Source of the DNA: Clostridia bacterium
GTDB lineage: Bacteria > Bacillota_A > Clostridia > Peptostreptococcales > Anaerovoracaceae
Direction: 5' to 3'
DNA length: 12,440 bases
Assembly (NCBI GenBank): GCA_024403175.1
Contig: JAKSSI010000014.1
Span: 1 to 12,440, forward strand
Shown: piece by piece, positions 1-6,987 of the stretch
Layout: each line of letters starts with the position of its first letter
Numbering within the stretch: position 1 is the stretch's first letter
Notes under the pieces: generated by a model
Told to the model about the DNA's origin: nothing
What the model saw: the letters and a program-made list of their open reading frames with translations, nothing else
The model's database searches: none
Translations under genes and position numbers: made by a program

Positions 1-18
1 TTTTGCTTCGAGATGAAA

Positions 19-36
19 GCGAGCCAAAGGCGAAGC
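19..36 (+). repeat. Copy 1 of an 18-bp motif GCGAGCCAWAGGCGAWGC
   Basis: This 18-mer differs at only two positions (A versus T) from 125-142. Here it lies within a hairpin in which GCTTCG at 5-10 pairs with CGAAGC at 31-36. In the second copy it fills the loop of the GGTTCTTG hairpin. Two near-identical copies at similar structural positions suggest a modular repeat. Confidence 0.5.
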
Positions 37-66
37 TTGAATCCGCAGCCAAAAATTTGCGAATAA

Positions 67-215
67 AAAAAGACATTTTATATGTTCCGTAAGGGGCAAT
101 CTGGGGAACCGGTTCTTGGTTGTTGCGAGCCATAGGCGATGCAAGAACCCCAGAACCGCTGTGGGCCCCCAGCTTAGCGAGAGCGTGCCCCCAAGGAACT
201 ATAAAATGTCTTTTT
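67..215. repeat. Long imperfect palindrome, possible terminator or miniature inverted-repeat element
   Basis: The arms 67-88 and 195-215 are inverted copies with a single extra T at position 83. Each arm carries AAAAAGACATTTTATA or its complement. Inside, 111-118 (GGTTCTTG) pairs with 142-149 (CAAGAACC), and CTGGGG at 101-106 can pair with CCCAG at 149-153. Read on the minus strand, the structure follows lgt and ends in a run of seven T, so it could serve as the operon terminator. The long terminal arms and about 150 bp length also fit a MITE-like element. No clean target-site duplication is visible: GAAT occurs at 61-64 and 216-219, but not flush with the arms. Confidence 0.6.
125..142 (+). 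repeat. Copy 2 of the 18-bp motif GCGAGCCAWAGGCGAWGC
   Basis: Matches 19-36 at 16 of 18 positions. It forms the loop of the 111-118/142-149 hairpin inside the larger palindrome. The short sequence GCGAG occurs again at 177-181 within this palindrome. Confidence 0.5.
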
Positions 216-223
216 GAATTCAA

Positions 224-1039
224 TTATTCTTCTGTTTCAACTTCTTCTACAGTAGAAGTTTCTTCTGCCGCTGGAATAGGCTTCTTTGATTTCTTGTAAA
301 GAATGATGTATGCAACCGCCGCAATGATAATTGTACAAAACGACAACATCTGAGCCTGTCTAAATGGCCCAATCATAAGGCTATCTGTTCTTAAACTTTC
401 TACCAAGAAACGCTCTACTGAATATAACATGCAGTAAAGGCATGTAACCTGCCAAGGGAACTTCTGCTTACCTGTGTAAACAAACCAAGTAAGGAAGATG
501 AATAAGAGCAAGCACCAAAGTGATTCATAGAGGAATGTTGGGTGTACCCATTCACCATCTGCATAAATCGCCCAAGGAAGATCTGTTGCAACACCATGAG
601 CTTCTGAATTGAAGTAGTTGCCCCAACGACCAATAGCCTGAGCAATTGGAACGCAAGCAAAGCTCATATCAATCCACTTTGCAATATCTTCTTTCCAGTG
701 ATGCAGCATTATAATTGCTATGCCAAAGCCTCCGATAATTGCACCGTGAACAGCTAATCCGCCGCCTCGTAAATTAAATATTTGTGCTAAGTTATCCTTG
801 TAGTAACCCCATTCGAAGATTACATAGTATAAACGAGCCCCTATAATTCCAAAAGGAATGCCCCAAATAATTAAATCGTATACTCTATCGGAATTTATTT
901 TTTCTTTACGGCAACGCAAGAACAACATTGCAAATGCTGTAATGATACCAAGTGATAACATAATGCCGTACCACATGATATCAAAGTTGCCTATGCTGAA
1001 CGCCACCGGATTTGGAACCGGAAGCCAACCTTGTCTCAT
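224..1039 (-). CDS. lgt: Prolipoprotein diacylglyceryl transferase
   Basis: Lgt transfers diacylglycerol from phosphatidylglycerol to the lipobox cysteine of prolipoproteins, the first step of lipoprotein maturation, in the cytoplasmic membrane. The 271-residue protein is polytopic and carries the family signature [10 protein letters not shown] at residues 137-146 and the conserved GGLAVHG around His98; Arg138 and Glu146 fall where the family has essential residues. The last 20 or so residues are an acidic tail rich in Glu, outside the family core. The ATG overlaps the recR stop as ATGA, and GGAGGG at 1052-1057 (complement) is the ribosome binding site. It is last in the der-miaB-ybaB-recR-lgt operon. 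A likely substrate, the ApbE lipoprotein, is encoded in this same window. Confidence 0.97.
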   Translation of the reverse strand: MRQGWLPVPNPVAFSIGNFDIMWYGIMLSLGIITAFAMLFLRCRKEKINSDRVYDLIIWGIPFGIIGARLYYVIFEWGYYKDNLAQIFNLRGGGLAVHGAIIGGFGIAIIMLHHWKEDIAKWIDMSFACVPIAQAIGRWGNYFNSEAHGVATDLPWAIYADGEWVHPTFLYESLWCLLLFIFLTWFVYTGKQKFPWQVTCLYCMLYSVERFLVESLRTDSLMIGPFRQAQMLSFCTIIIAAVAYIILYKKSKKPIPAAEETSTVEEVETEE

Positions 1040-1635
1040 AATTCTCTTCTACCCTCCATTGCTTTTTGCAATGTTACTTCGTCCGCATATTCAAGATCTC
1101 CTCCAACAGGAAGACCATGCGCAATTCTTGAAACCTTTATTCCAGCAGGCTTAACAAGTTTTGCAATGTACATTGCAGTTGCTTCACCTTCAATGTTTGG
1201 ATTTGTTGCAAGAATAATTTCTTTAACATCTTCTGTCTGAAGACGAACGATAAGCGAACGTAAATTTATGTCTTCTGGGCCTATTCCATCCATTGGAGAA
1301 ATAGCTCCGTTCAAAACATGATAAAGTCCGTTGAATTCTCTTACACGTTCCATTGCAAGAACGTCTCTAGGACTTTCTACAACACAAATAACAGATTTGT
1401 CACGGCCTGTATCTGTACAGATGTCGCAAGTTTCCTTATCAGTTAAATTGCCACAAACGCTGCAGTAATGCATATTCTTCTTTGCATCGGTAATTGCATT
1501 TGCAAGCTCTGTTGCTTCTGATTCAGACAACGACAAAATGTGAAGAGCCAAGCGCTGTGCTGTCTTTCCTCCTATGCCCGGAAGCTTAGAAAGCTCCGAA
1601 ATTAATCTGTTTAAAGGCTTTGCGTAATAGCGCAT
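1036..1635 (-). CDS. recR: Recombination mediator protein RecR
   Basis: RecR acts with RecF and RecO to load RecA at single-strand gaps during recombinational repair in the cytoplasm. The 199 residues show the expected order: a helix-hairpin-helix at about 15-32 ([13 protein letters not shown]), a four-cysteine zinc site (Cys58, Cys61, Cys70, Cys73), then a Toprim domain starting near [14 protein letters not shown] at 84-97. The length is normal for the family. The start codon overlaps the ybaB stop by one base (TAATG), and its own TGA overlaps the lgt start, so the three are probably translationally coupled. The ybaB-recR pairing is widely conserved; here dnaX, the usual upstream partner, is absent and miaB takes its place. 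Confidence 0.97.
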   Translation of the reverse strand: MRYYAKPLNRLISELSKLPGIGGKTAQRLALHILSLSESEATELANAITDAKKNMHYCSVCGNLTDKETCDICTDTGRDKSVICVVESPRDVLAMERVREFNGLYHVLNGAISPMDGIGPEDINLRSLIVRLQTEDVKEIILATNPNIEGEATAMYIAKLVKPAGIKVSRIAHGLPVGGDLEYADEVTLQKAMEGRREL

Positions 1636-1967
1636 TAGAATCCGAGTCCTAAACCGCCTGTAATGCTGCTCATCTTTGCTTCAGACTTTTCATCAATCTG
1701 ACGCATTGCTTCGTTTGTAGCAGCAACGATTAAGTCCTGAAGCATTTCAACATCGTCAAGAACTTCTGGCTTAATAACTACGGAAACCATTTCGTGCTTT
1801 CCGTTTACCTTTACTGTAACAGCTCCGCCGCCTGCACCTGCTTCAGTTTCCATCTGTTCGATTTCAGCCTGTGCGCTTGCGAGCTTTGCCTGCATAGCCT
1901 GAAGCTGCTGCATCTGCTGTGCCTGACCCATCTTTGGCTTTTTTCCAGCCTTCATTCCTTTACCCAT
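1635..1967 (-). CDS. ybaB: YbaB/EbfC family nucleoid-associated protein
   Basis: Members of this family are small dimeric DNA-binding proteins linked to nucleoid organisation and recombination, usually encoded next to recR as here. The 110-residue protein has a basic Lys/Gly/Met N-terminus, a Gln-rich helix at about 14-45 suited to the tweezer-like dimer, then the conserved core with [19 protein letters not shown] (about 50-68). The start at 1967 is favoured because GGAG lies 7 bases upstream (complement of 1974-1977). Translation starting at the internal Met5 is possible. The gene overlaps the end of miaB by 8 bases and the start of recR by 1 base. Confidence 0.93.
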   Translation of the reverse strand: MGKGMKAGKKPKMGQAQQMQQLQAMQAKLASAQAEIEQMETEAGAGGGAVTVKVNGKHEMVSVVIKPEVLDDVEMLQDLIVAATNEAMRQIDEKSEAKMSSITGGLGLGF

Positions 1968-3264
1968 TGTATTCTCCGTATAAACTAAATGTCTGTGCTT
2001 TAACTATTTTAATATCTGCTATGGTTCCGATTAATTCTTTCGGTCCCTTAAAATCAACTGTCTTATTAGACTCTGTGCGGCCTGTAAGCATAGTTTCGTC
2101 GGTCTTACTTGGACCTTCTACTAATACCTTAAGAACTGCATCCTGATCTTTTACAGCCTTTTCTTCCTGAATCTGGTGAATCAGATCAACAAGGCGGTTA
2201 AATCTTTCGTGCTTTACTTCTTCTGGCACCTGGTCTTCATACTTTTCAGCAGGGGTACCCTTTCTAATGCTGTAGATGAATGTGTACGCAGAGTCATACT
2301 TTACTCTTGAAACAAGATCTAAAGTACCTTCAAAATCTTCTTCAGTTTCACCAGGGAAGCCTACGATGATATCTGTAGAAATTGCAATATCAGGGCAAGC
2401 CGCTCTAAGCTTATCAACTATTTCGAAATACTTTTCTCTGTCGTAATGACGATTCATTCTCTTAAGCACTACATTGCTTCCGGACTGAACCGGCAGATGA
2501 ATCTGCTTACAAAGATGCTTACATGTTCTAAAACAATCGATGAGTTCGTCGGAAAGATCCTTTGGATGAGATGTCATAAATCTAACTCTTTCAATTCCTT
2601 CAATCTCATCAATTCTCTTTAAAAGCTCTGCAAAACTAATGCCACCGTTGTATGAATTTACATTCTGACCAAGCAGTGTAATTTCCTTGCAACCGCTATC
2701 AGCTAAGCACTGAATTTCCTTGAGAATTTCTTCAGGAGCTCTGCTTCTTTCTCTGCCTCTTGTATATGGTACTATGCAGTATGTGCAAAAATTGTTACAG
2801 CCCTGCATAATAGATACATAAGACTTAAAGCTATATGTACGCTTTGCAGGAAGACCTTCGGCAATTGCACCGCCATTTTCCCAAACGTCTACAATCTTCT
2901 GCTTTTCGTCTCTTACATTCTTAAAGAGTTTTGGGAAATCGGCAATGTTATGTGTACCGAATACCAAATCAACCCAAGAATATTTAGCCTTAAGAGTGTC
3001 TATGATGTGCTGTTGCTGCATCATGCATCCGCAAACGGCTACAATTCTGCCAGGATTCTTTTCATGAGGATTTTTAAGCTGACCTAAAACTCCAAAGAAT
3101 CTCTTGTCTGCGTTTTCTCTTACGCTGCATGTATTGAGGATGACAACATCCGCTTTTTTAAATTCCGGTTCAGGTGTATAACCGAGTTCTTCAAGCATAC
3201 CTGACAGTGTTTCGCTATCGCGCTCGTTCATCTGGCACCCGAAGGTTACTACATTGTATGTCAA
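1960..3264 (-). CDS. miaB: tRNA-2-methylthio-N6-dimethylallyladenosine synthase
   Basis: MiaB is a radical-SAM enzyme with two iron-sulfur clusters that adds the 2-methylthio group to i6A37 in tRNAs reading codons that begin with U. The 434 residues show the N-terminal methylthiotransferase domain with the three cluster cysteines Cys10 (TFGCQMNE), Cys46 (NTCSVREN) and Cys80. The radical-SAM motif CNNFCTYC has Cys156, Cys160 and Cys163, and a C-terminal TRAM-like domain starts at about 365. TFGCQMN and NTCSVREN point to MiaB rather than MtaB or RimO. It starts with TTG: the codon at 3264-3262 overlaps the der TGA by four bases, and AAGGAAG lies just upstream. The end overlaps ybaB by 8 bases. 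Confidence 0.96.
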   Translation of the reverse strand: MTYNVVTFGCQMNERDSETLSGMLEELGYTPEPEFKKADVVILNTCSVRENADKRFFGVLGQLKNPHEKNPGRIVAVCGCMMQQQHIIDTLKAKYSWVDLVFGTHNIADFPKLFKNVRDEKQKIVDVWENGGAIAEGLPAKRTYSFKSYVSIMQGCNNFCTYCIVPYTRGRERSRAPEEILKEIQCLADSGCKEITLLGQNVNSYNGGISFAELLKRIDEIEGIERVRFMTSHPKDLSDELIDCFRTCKHLCKQIHLPVQSGSNVVLKRMNRHYDREKYFEIVDKLRAACPDIAISTDIIVGFPGETEEDFEGTLDLVSRVKYDSAYTFIYSIRKGTPAEKYEDQVPEEVKHERFNRLVDLIHQIQEEKAVKDQDAVLKVLVEGPSKTDETMLTGRTESNKTVDFKGPKELIGTIADIKIVKAQTFSLYGEYNG

Positions 3265-4589
3265 TTTTCTTCCTTTTCGCCGCGATTTCTAAATACAAAC
3301 TTAATAGATGTTCCCACAAATCCGTATGCATCTCTGATCTTATTTTCAAGATATCTTGCATAAGAGAAGTGCATAAGTTCTCTATCGTTAACAGAGAATG
3401 AGAAAAGTGGTGGTTTAATGTTAATCTGAGTTGCGTAGTAAATCTTAAGACGCTTACCCTTATCAACAGGTGTTGGGTTCATCATTACAGCATCTGCAAT
3501 GAGAGCATTAAGCTGACCTGTAGATACACGCATTGATCTGTTTTCAGCAACAGCTCTTGCTGTATCAATTACAGGGAGAAGACGCTGACCCTTAAGAGCA
3601 GATGTGAACATAATTGGAGCATAAGACATAAAGGAAAGTTCTCCTCTAATCTTCTTTTCCATATCTCTCATTGTGTTTGTTTCCTTAACAACGGCATCCC
3701 ACTTGTTTACAACAACTATGATGCCCTTTCCTGCTTCGTGAGCCAAACCAACGATTCTCTTATCCTGTTCTGCAAGACCTTCAGTGCCGTCGATAACCAT
3801 AATAGCTACGTCGCAGCGCTCAATTGCAGCCATAGCGCGAATTACAGAATACTTTTCTACATCGTCTGTAACCTTGCTACGTCTTCTAATACCTGCTGTA
3901 TCGATTAAAGTATATTTCTGACCATCCTTTTCAAAAGGTGTATCGATAGAGTCTCTTGTTGTGCCGGCAATGTCAGATACGATTACACGTTCTTCACCAA
4001 GGAAAGCGTTAATCATAGAAGACTTACCAACGTTTGGTCTACCGATAATGGCAATCTTAATGTCATCTTCATCGTCTTCTTCGAACGCTTCTGCAGGAAC
4101 TTTTGCAAGAGTTGCTTCAAGAAGATCACCAAGACCAAGCATATTTGTAGATGAAATTGCAAATGGTTCGCCAAGACCAAGTTCGTAGAAATCATAAAAA
4201 TCTGGTGGAAGCTTACTTCCATCAATTTTATTTGCAACCAAAATTACATCCTTATTTTTACGAATAAGCATGTCTGCAACTTCTCTATCTGCGTTGGTTA
4301 CACCGTTTCGGCCATCCACCATAAAGAGGATAACGTCTGCCATATCCATGGCGATTTCGGCCTGCGCACGCATCTGGGCAGGAATTACTTCCTTATTTTC
4401 TGGTTCAATACCACCAGTATCGATAAGAAGGAACTGCTTGTTTGTCCATTCTGCTTCTGCAATGATACGGTCGCGTGTAACACCAGGAGTATCTTCAACA
4501 ATTGATACTCTAGAACCAACTATTTTGTTAAAAAACGTTGATTTACCAACGTTTGGTCTGCCAACGATGGCAACTATAGGCTTTCCCAT
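3261..4589 (-). CDS. der: Ribosome-assembly GTPase Der (EngA)
   Basis: Der is an essential GTPase with two tandem G domains that acts in late assembly of the 50S ribosomal subunit. Domain 1 shows the P-loop GRPNVGKST (10-18), DTGG (57-60) and NKID (120-123). After an acidic linker (about 169-176), domain 2 shows GRPNVGKS (183-190), DTAG (230-233) and NKWD (295-298). The rest is the KH-like RNA-binding domain. At 442 residues the length is typical. The ATG is preceded by AAAGGAG (complement of 4601-4607) at good spacing. As the first gene of the minus-strand operon it is probably driven by the TGGTATAAT element at 4621-4629. It ends within the miaB start. Confidence 0.98.
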   Translation of the reverse strand: MGKPIVAIVGRPNVGKSTFFNKIVGSRVSIVEDTPGVTRDRIIAEAEWTNKQFLLIDTGGIEPENKEVIPAQMRAQAEIAMDMADVILFMVDGRNGVTNADREVADMLIRKNKDVILVANKIDGSKLPPDFYDFYELGLGEPFAISSTNMLGLGDLLEATLAKVPAEAFEEDDEDDIKIAIIGRPNVGKSSMINAFLGEERVIVSDIAGTTRDSIDTPFEKDGQKYTLIDTAGIRRRSKVTDDVEKYSVIRAMAAIERCDVAIMVIDGTEGLAEQDKRIVGLAHEAGKGIIVVVNKWDAVVKETNTMRDMEKKIRGELSFMSYAPIMFTSALKGQRLLPVIDTARAVAENRSMRVSTGQLNALIADAVMMNPTPVDKGKRLKIYYATQINIKPPLFSFSVNDRELMHFSYARYLENKIRDAYGFVGTSIKFVFRNRGEKEEN

Positions 4590-4620
4590 TATGCTAATTT
4601 CTCCTTTGCATAGTCTTGAT

Positions 4621-4629
4621 ATTATACCA
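4621..4629 (-). promoter_or_regulatory. Extended -10 promoter for the der operon
   Basis: On the minus strand this reads TGGTATAAT, a perfect -10 hexamer with an extended TGn element. It lies about 30 bases upstream of the der start codon and in front of its AAAGGAG. No good -35 hexamer sits 17 bases upstream, which is common with an extended -10. The position where a -35 would be expected overlaps the -10 of the opposite promoter. Confidence 0.65.
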
Positions 4630-4644
4630 TATTATATTGCGTTG

Positions 4645-4653
4645 TGGTATAAT
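4645..4653 (+). promoter_or_regulatory. Extended -10 promoter for the DUF2156-trk operon
   Basis: TGGTATAAT lies 26 bases upstream of the preferred start at 4679. It is the exact inverted copy of the der -10 element, with 15 bases between them. No convincing -35 is seen. A transcription start shortly after 4653 would exclude the longer reading frame that opens at 4616, which fixes the start of the next gene. Confidence 0.65.
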
Positions 4654-4678
4654 ATATAAATTCTTAGGATGGGGTATT

Positions 4679-5566
4679 ATGGTTAATTTCAAAAAAGCCA
4701 CTTTGGCTGATAAAGAAAAAATTGAATATATCCTTAAAAACTATACTGGAAGAAGCGTAGATTATGCCTTCCCCAATCTTGTATTTTGGGCAGATTACTT
4801 TGGTACACAAATAGCCATAGATGGCGACACACTGCTTATCAAATACAATGATTGCTATGCCTTCCCTGTTGGCAAGAATATCCATGACGGAATAATTGCT
4901 CTTATGGAAGATGCCAAGGAACACGGCAAACGGTTTAAACTAAGCTGCAATACTGGCGATGAATTTGAATACATAAAATGCATTTTCCCTGAAGTGTTCC
5001 ATTTTGAGGAAGATAGAAATTCAGCCGAATATCTTTACGATATAAACCGCATGTGCACTTTAGAAGGAAGAAAGCTTCATCAGAAACGAAACAACATTCA
5101 CCGATTTGAAGATAATCATCCAGACTGGATGTTTGAAGCAATAACAAAAGAAAACTTAGAAGGTTGCCGAGAGATGTCAAAACTCTGGTATGCTCAAAAC
5201 CGTGAGTTTGCAGGAGAAGATAGCCTGGTCTACGAAGAAAAGGCTTTAAACGAATGCATGGATAACTACGAAGCATTGGGCATGGATGGCGGCATTATAA
5301 AAAGCGATGGTAAGATACTCGCCTTCACAATAGGAAAAATCATCGGTCATAGCGATGCTCTAGATATCAATTTCGAAAAATCATTCAACGATATCCAAGG
5401 CGGATACACCATCATATATAGAGAATTTTGCAAATACCTCAGAGATAAATATCCTGAGTTAAAATACGTAAACAGAGAAGAAGATATGGGTTTGGCAGGC
5501 CTTAGAAAAGCTAAGCTTTCTTACCAGCCAGACATATTATTAGAAAAGTTCATTGTAACCATTTAA
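4679..5566 (+). CDS. DUF2156 (phosphatidylglycerol lysyltransferase C-terminal-like) protein
   Basis: This is a soluble 295-residue protein of the DUF2156 family, a double GNAT-like fold related to the aminoacyl-transferring domain of MprF-type lipid lysyltransferases. Small stand-alone members such as this are common in Firmicutes and their substrate is not settled. Characteristic stretches are KLHQKRNNIHRF (132-143) and VNREEDMGLAGLRKAKLSYQ (264-283). No membrane segment is present, so it lacks the flippase half of MprF. The ATG at 4679 is preferred: AGGATGGGG lies just upstream and the promoter -10 is at 4645-4653, whereas the longer frame from 4616 would start before the promoter. It is the first gene of the plus-strand operon, 13 bases before trkA. 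Confidence 0.85.
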   Translation: MVNFKKATLADKEKIEYILKNYTGRSVDYAFPNLVFWADYFGTQIAIDGDTLLIKYNDCYAFPVGKNIHDGIIALMEDAKEHGKRFKLSCNTGDEFEYIKCIFPEVFHFEEDRNSAEYLYDINRMCTLEGRKLHQKRNNIHRFEDNHPDWMFEAITKENLEGCREMSKLWYAQNREFAGEDSLVYEEKALNECMDNYEALGMDGGIIKSDGKILAFTIGKIIGHSDALDINFEKSFNDIQGGYTIIYREFCKYLRDKYPELKYVNREEDMGLAGLRKAKLSYQPDILLEKFIVTI

Positions 5567-5579
5567 TTTGGAGGACAAT

Positions 5580-6131
5580 ATGAAAATAGCAGTTATAGGC
5601 GGAGGAAAGCTTGGTACCAGCATCACCAAGGCTTTAGTAGGCGGTGGCCACGAAATCACCCTGCTCGATACAAATAACGCCGTTATTTCAAGAATATTAA
5701 ACGCATTCGATGTAATGGCGCAAAACAAAGATGCAAGAAACTCTAAGGTTCTTGCAGATATGCATATTGAAGACTACGATGCAATTATTTGCTGCACAAC
5801 AAACGATGAAAACAACATCTTCATTGCATCTATGGCAAAGCAAATGGGTTGCCATTATTCAATTGCAAGAGTAAGAGATCCAGAACATGTAGCACAGCTG
5901 GAACTTATCAAGGCAAACTTTAAAATTGACTACTTAGTAAATTCAGACTATTCCTGCGCGCAGGAAATTTTCAGATACTTAAGTTCTAAGAGCGGACTTT
6001 CCGGAAACAGATTCACCATCGGAAAAGCCGACATTCTTGAATTTGAGAGCAATCAGCTTCCAAATGTTATTGGAAAGAAATTAAAAGAAGCAGCGTCTGC
6101 CTTTGATGCGGCAGACGCTGTTTTTCTTTGA
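5580..6131 (+). pseudogene. trkA: TrkA potassium-uptake protein, N-terminal part (first RCK domain), frame broken
   Basis: TrkA is the cytoplasmic NAD(H)/nucleotide-binding gating subunit of TrkH potassium channels and normally has two RCK-N/RCK-C units. This frame holds the first Rossmann domain: GGGKLG at 7-12, Asp30 at the end of strand 2, then CCTTNDENN. It enters the first RCK_C domain (IGKKLKE) and stops at TGA 6129-6131 after 183 residues. The missing rest continues in the +1 frame. GGAGG at 5570-5574 fixes the ATG at 5580 rather than the TTG at 5568. The stop falls directly after a terminator-like hairpin. Reading through the TGA does not help, because a second in-frame TGA follows at 6135. 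This is either a disrupted gene, a recoded gene or a sequence error. Confidence 0.8.
6091..6125 (+). terminator. Terminator-like hairpin inside trkA
   Basis: CAGCGTCTGCC (6091-6101) and GGCAGACGCTG (6110-6120) form a perfect 11-bp GC-rich stem with an 8-base loop, followed at once by TTTTT and then CTTTG. This is the form of an intrinsic terminator, yet it lies within the first RCK_C domain of trkA, exactly where the reading frame breaks. CTTTGA occurs at 6101-6106 and again at 6126-6131. Whether it ends transcription cannot be told from the sequence. Confidence 0.6.
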
Positions 6132-6984
6132 ATATGAAGCTGTTCAACACCGCGGACTTCTTCTTGCGGCTATCAGCCGTAACGGAAAGATTATCATCCC
6201 AAATGGTAATACAGAACTTCTTGAGGGCGACAGTTTCTTTGTAACTGGCCTTGGAACAAAGGTTGCTGCGTTTAGAAAGAAGCTTAAGAGCGGTAGCAAA
6301 GAAGACAAAATGAAGAAAGTAATGATAGGCGGAGGAGGAAAGACAGGCTTCTACCTTGCGCACATGCTTACAGAAGATGGCGTTGCCGTAAAGATTATTG
6401 AAAAGGACGAAAAGCGCTGCAACTATCTTGCAGAAAGACTTGAAAAGGCTCTCGTTCTAAATGGAAACGCTTGCAACCCTACTCTTCTTGCTGAAGAAAA
6501 TTTAAAGAATATGGATGCTTTTATTGCAGCAACAGGTTCTGATGAAAGCAATATTCTTCTTGCAATTCTTGCGCAGAAGAACAATGTAAAGGACGTAATT
6601 GCAAAGGTTAGCAGCAATTACTATAACTCTATTACAGACGAACTGGATGACACTATGACTATTAATCCTATAGACATGTGTACTTCTAGCATTTTAAGAA
6701 AACTCACAAGCGGAACATCTATTAACTTTAAGAAGATGATTCAGGGACAGGCTGAATTTGTTGAAGTTTTAGCTGAAGAAAATATGCCTATTACAAGCGA
6801 TAGCTTAAGCAACATGGATATTCCTGAAGGCGTTATTATTACTACAATTAACCGTGGAAAAGACGTTATTATCCCTACAGGTAGTACTCAAATTATGCCT
6901 GGCGATAAGGTTGTTATTCTCGCCCTTCTTACTAAGGTTGGCGAACTTGAAGCACTTCTTTCTGGTACAGTTCATTCAATGTAA
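6106..6984 (+). pseudogene. trkA: TrkA potassium-uptake protein, C-terminal part (rest of RCK1 plus RCK2), +1 frame
   Basis: This frame continues TrkA: the end of the first RCK_C domain (LLLAAISRNGKIIIPNG), then a second Rossmann unit with GGGGKTG just after an ATG at 6310, and a final RCK_C with ITTINRGKDVIIPTG. The coordinates begin at an ATG that lies in the loop of the 6091-6120 hairpin and has no ribosome binding site, so it is unlikely to be a real start. Joined to the upstream part by removing one base, the protein would have about 467 residues. Removing the 25 bases between the CTTTGA repeats gives about 459, close to the usual TrkA length. An internal start at 6310 would give a single-RCK protein of 224 residues. 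trkH follows after 3 bases. Confidence 0.78.
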
Positions 6985-6987
6985 TTT

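Larger units (their letters stand above)
2..223 (-). other. Left-end non-genic stretch: repeat-like DNA with an open minus-strand frame
   Basis: No recognisable gene lies here. On the minus strand, the frame of lgt stays open after the lgt stop codon for 74 codons, to the window edge. It encodes peptides such as LASPMARNNQEPV and SSFAFGSLSS. There is no convincing ribosome binding site; the first possible start is the TTG at 221-223, directly behind the lgt stop. The stretch is visibly richer in G and C than the genes next to it and contains nested inverted repeats and a repeated 18-mer. It is more likely an intergenic repeat family that happens to stay open than a protein gene, but a short or fragmented gene cannot be excluded. 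Confidence 0.4.

Noticed and set aside
1..66. A short plus-strand open frame at the left edge ending at TAA 64-66
   Set aside because: It is only 21 codons long, lies in repeat-like DNA and resembles no family; the minus-strand frame is longer.
3174..3466. Plus- and minus-strand shadow frames around the der-miaB junction
   Set aside because: They overlap two genes with full sets of catalytic motifs and have no ribosome binding sites or family resemblance.
4616..4678. An upstream extension of the DUF2156 frame starting at 4616
   Set aside because: It begins before the -10 element at 4645-4653 and encodes residues foreign to the family; AGGATGGGG directly precedes the ATG at 4679.
4590..4678. 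A riboswitch (for example c-di-AMP type) upstream of the trk operon
   Set aside because: The leader between the -10 element and the start codon is only about 25 bases, too short for a known potassium-related riboswitch.
5568..5579. TTG start for TrkA at 5568
   Set aside because: That codon overlaps the GGAGG that serves the ATG at 5580, and the Rossmann fold begins directly with MKIAVIGGG.
6087..6132. Translational bypassing from GAA (6087-6089) to GAA (6130-6132)
   Set aside because: Matching codons in the right frames exist and the joined protein would be sensible, but the take-off codon is not followed by a stop and many other codon pairs would also match, so the evidence is too weak.
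6129..6137. Stop-codon readthrough or UGA recoding as the explanation for split trkA
   Set aside because: The frame meets a second TGA at 6135, and the homologous continuation is in the +1 frame. TGA also serves as the ordinary stop of der and recR.
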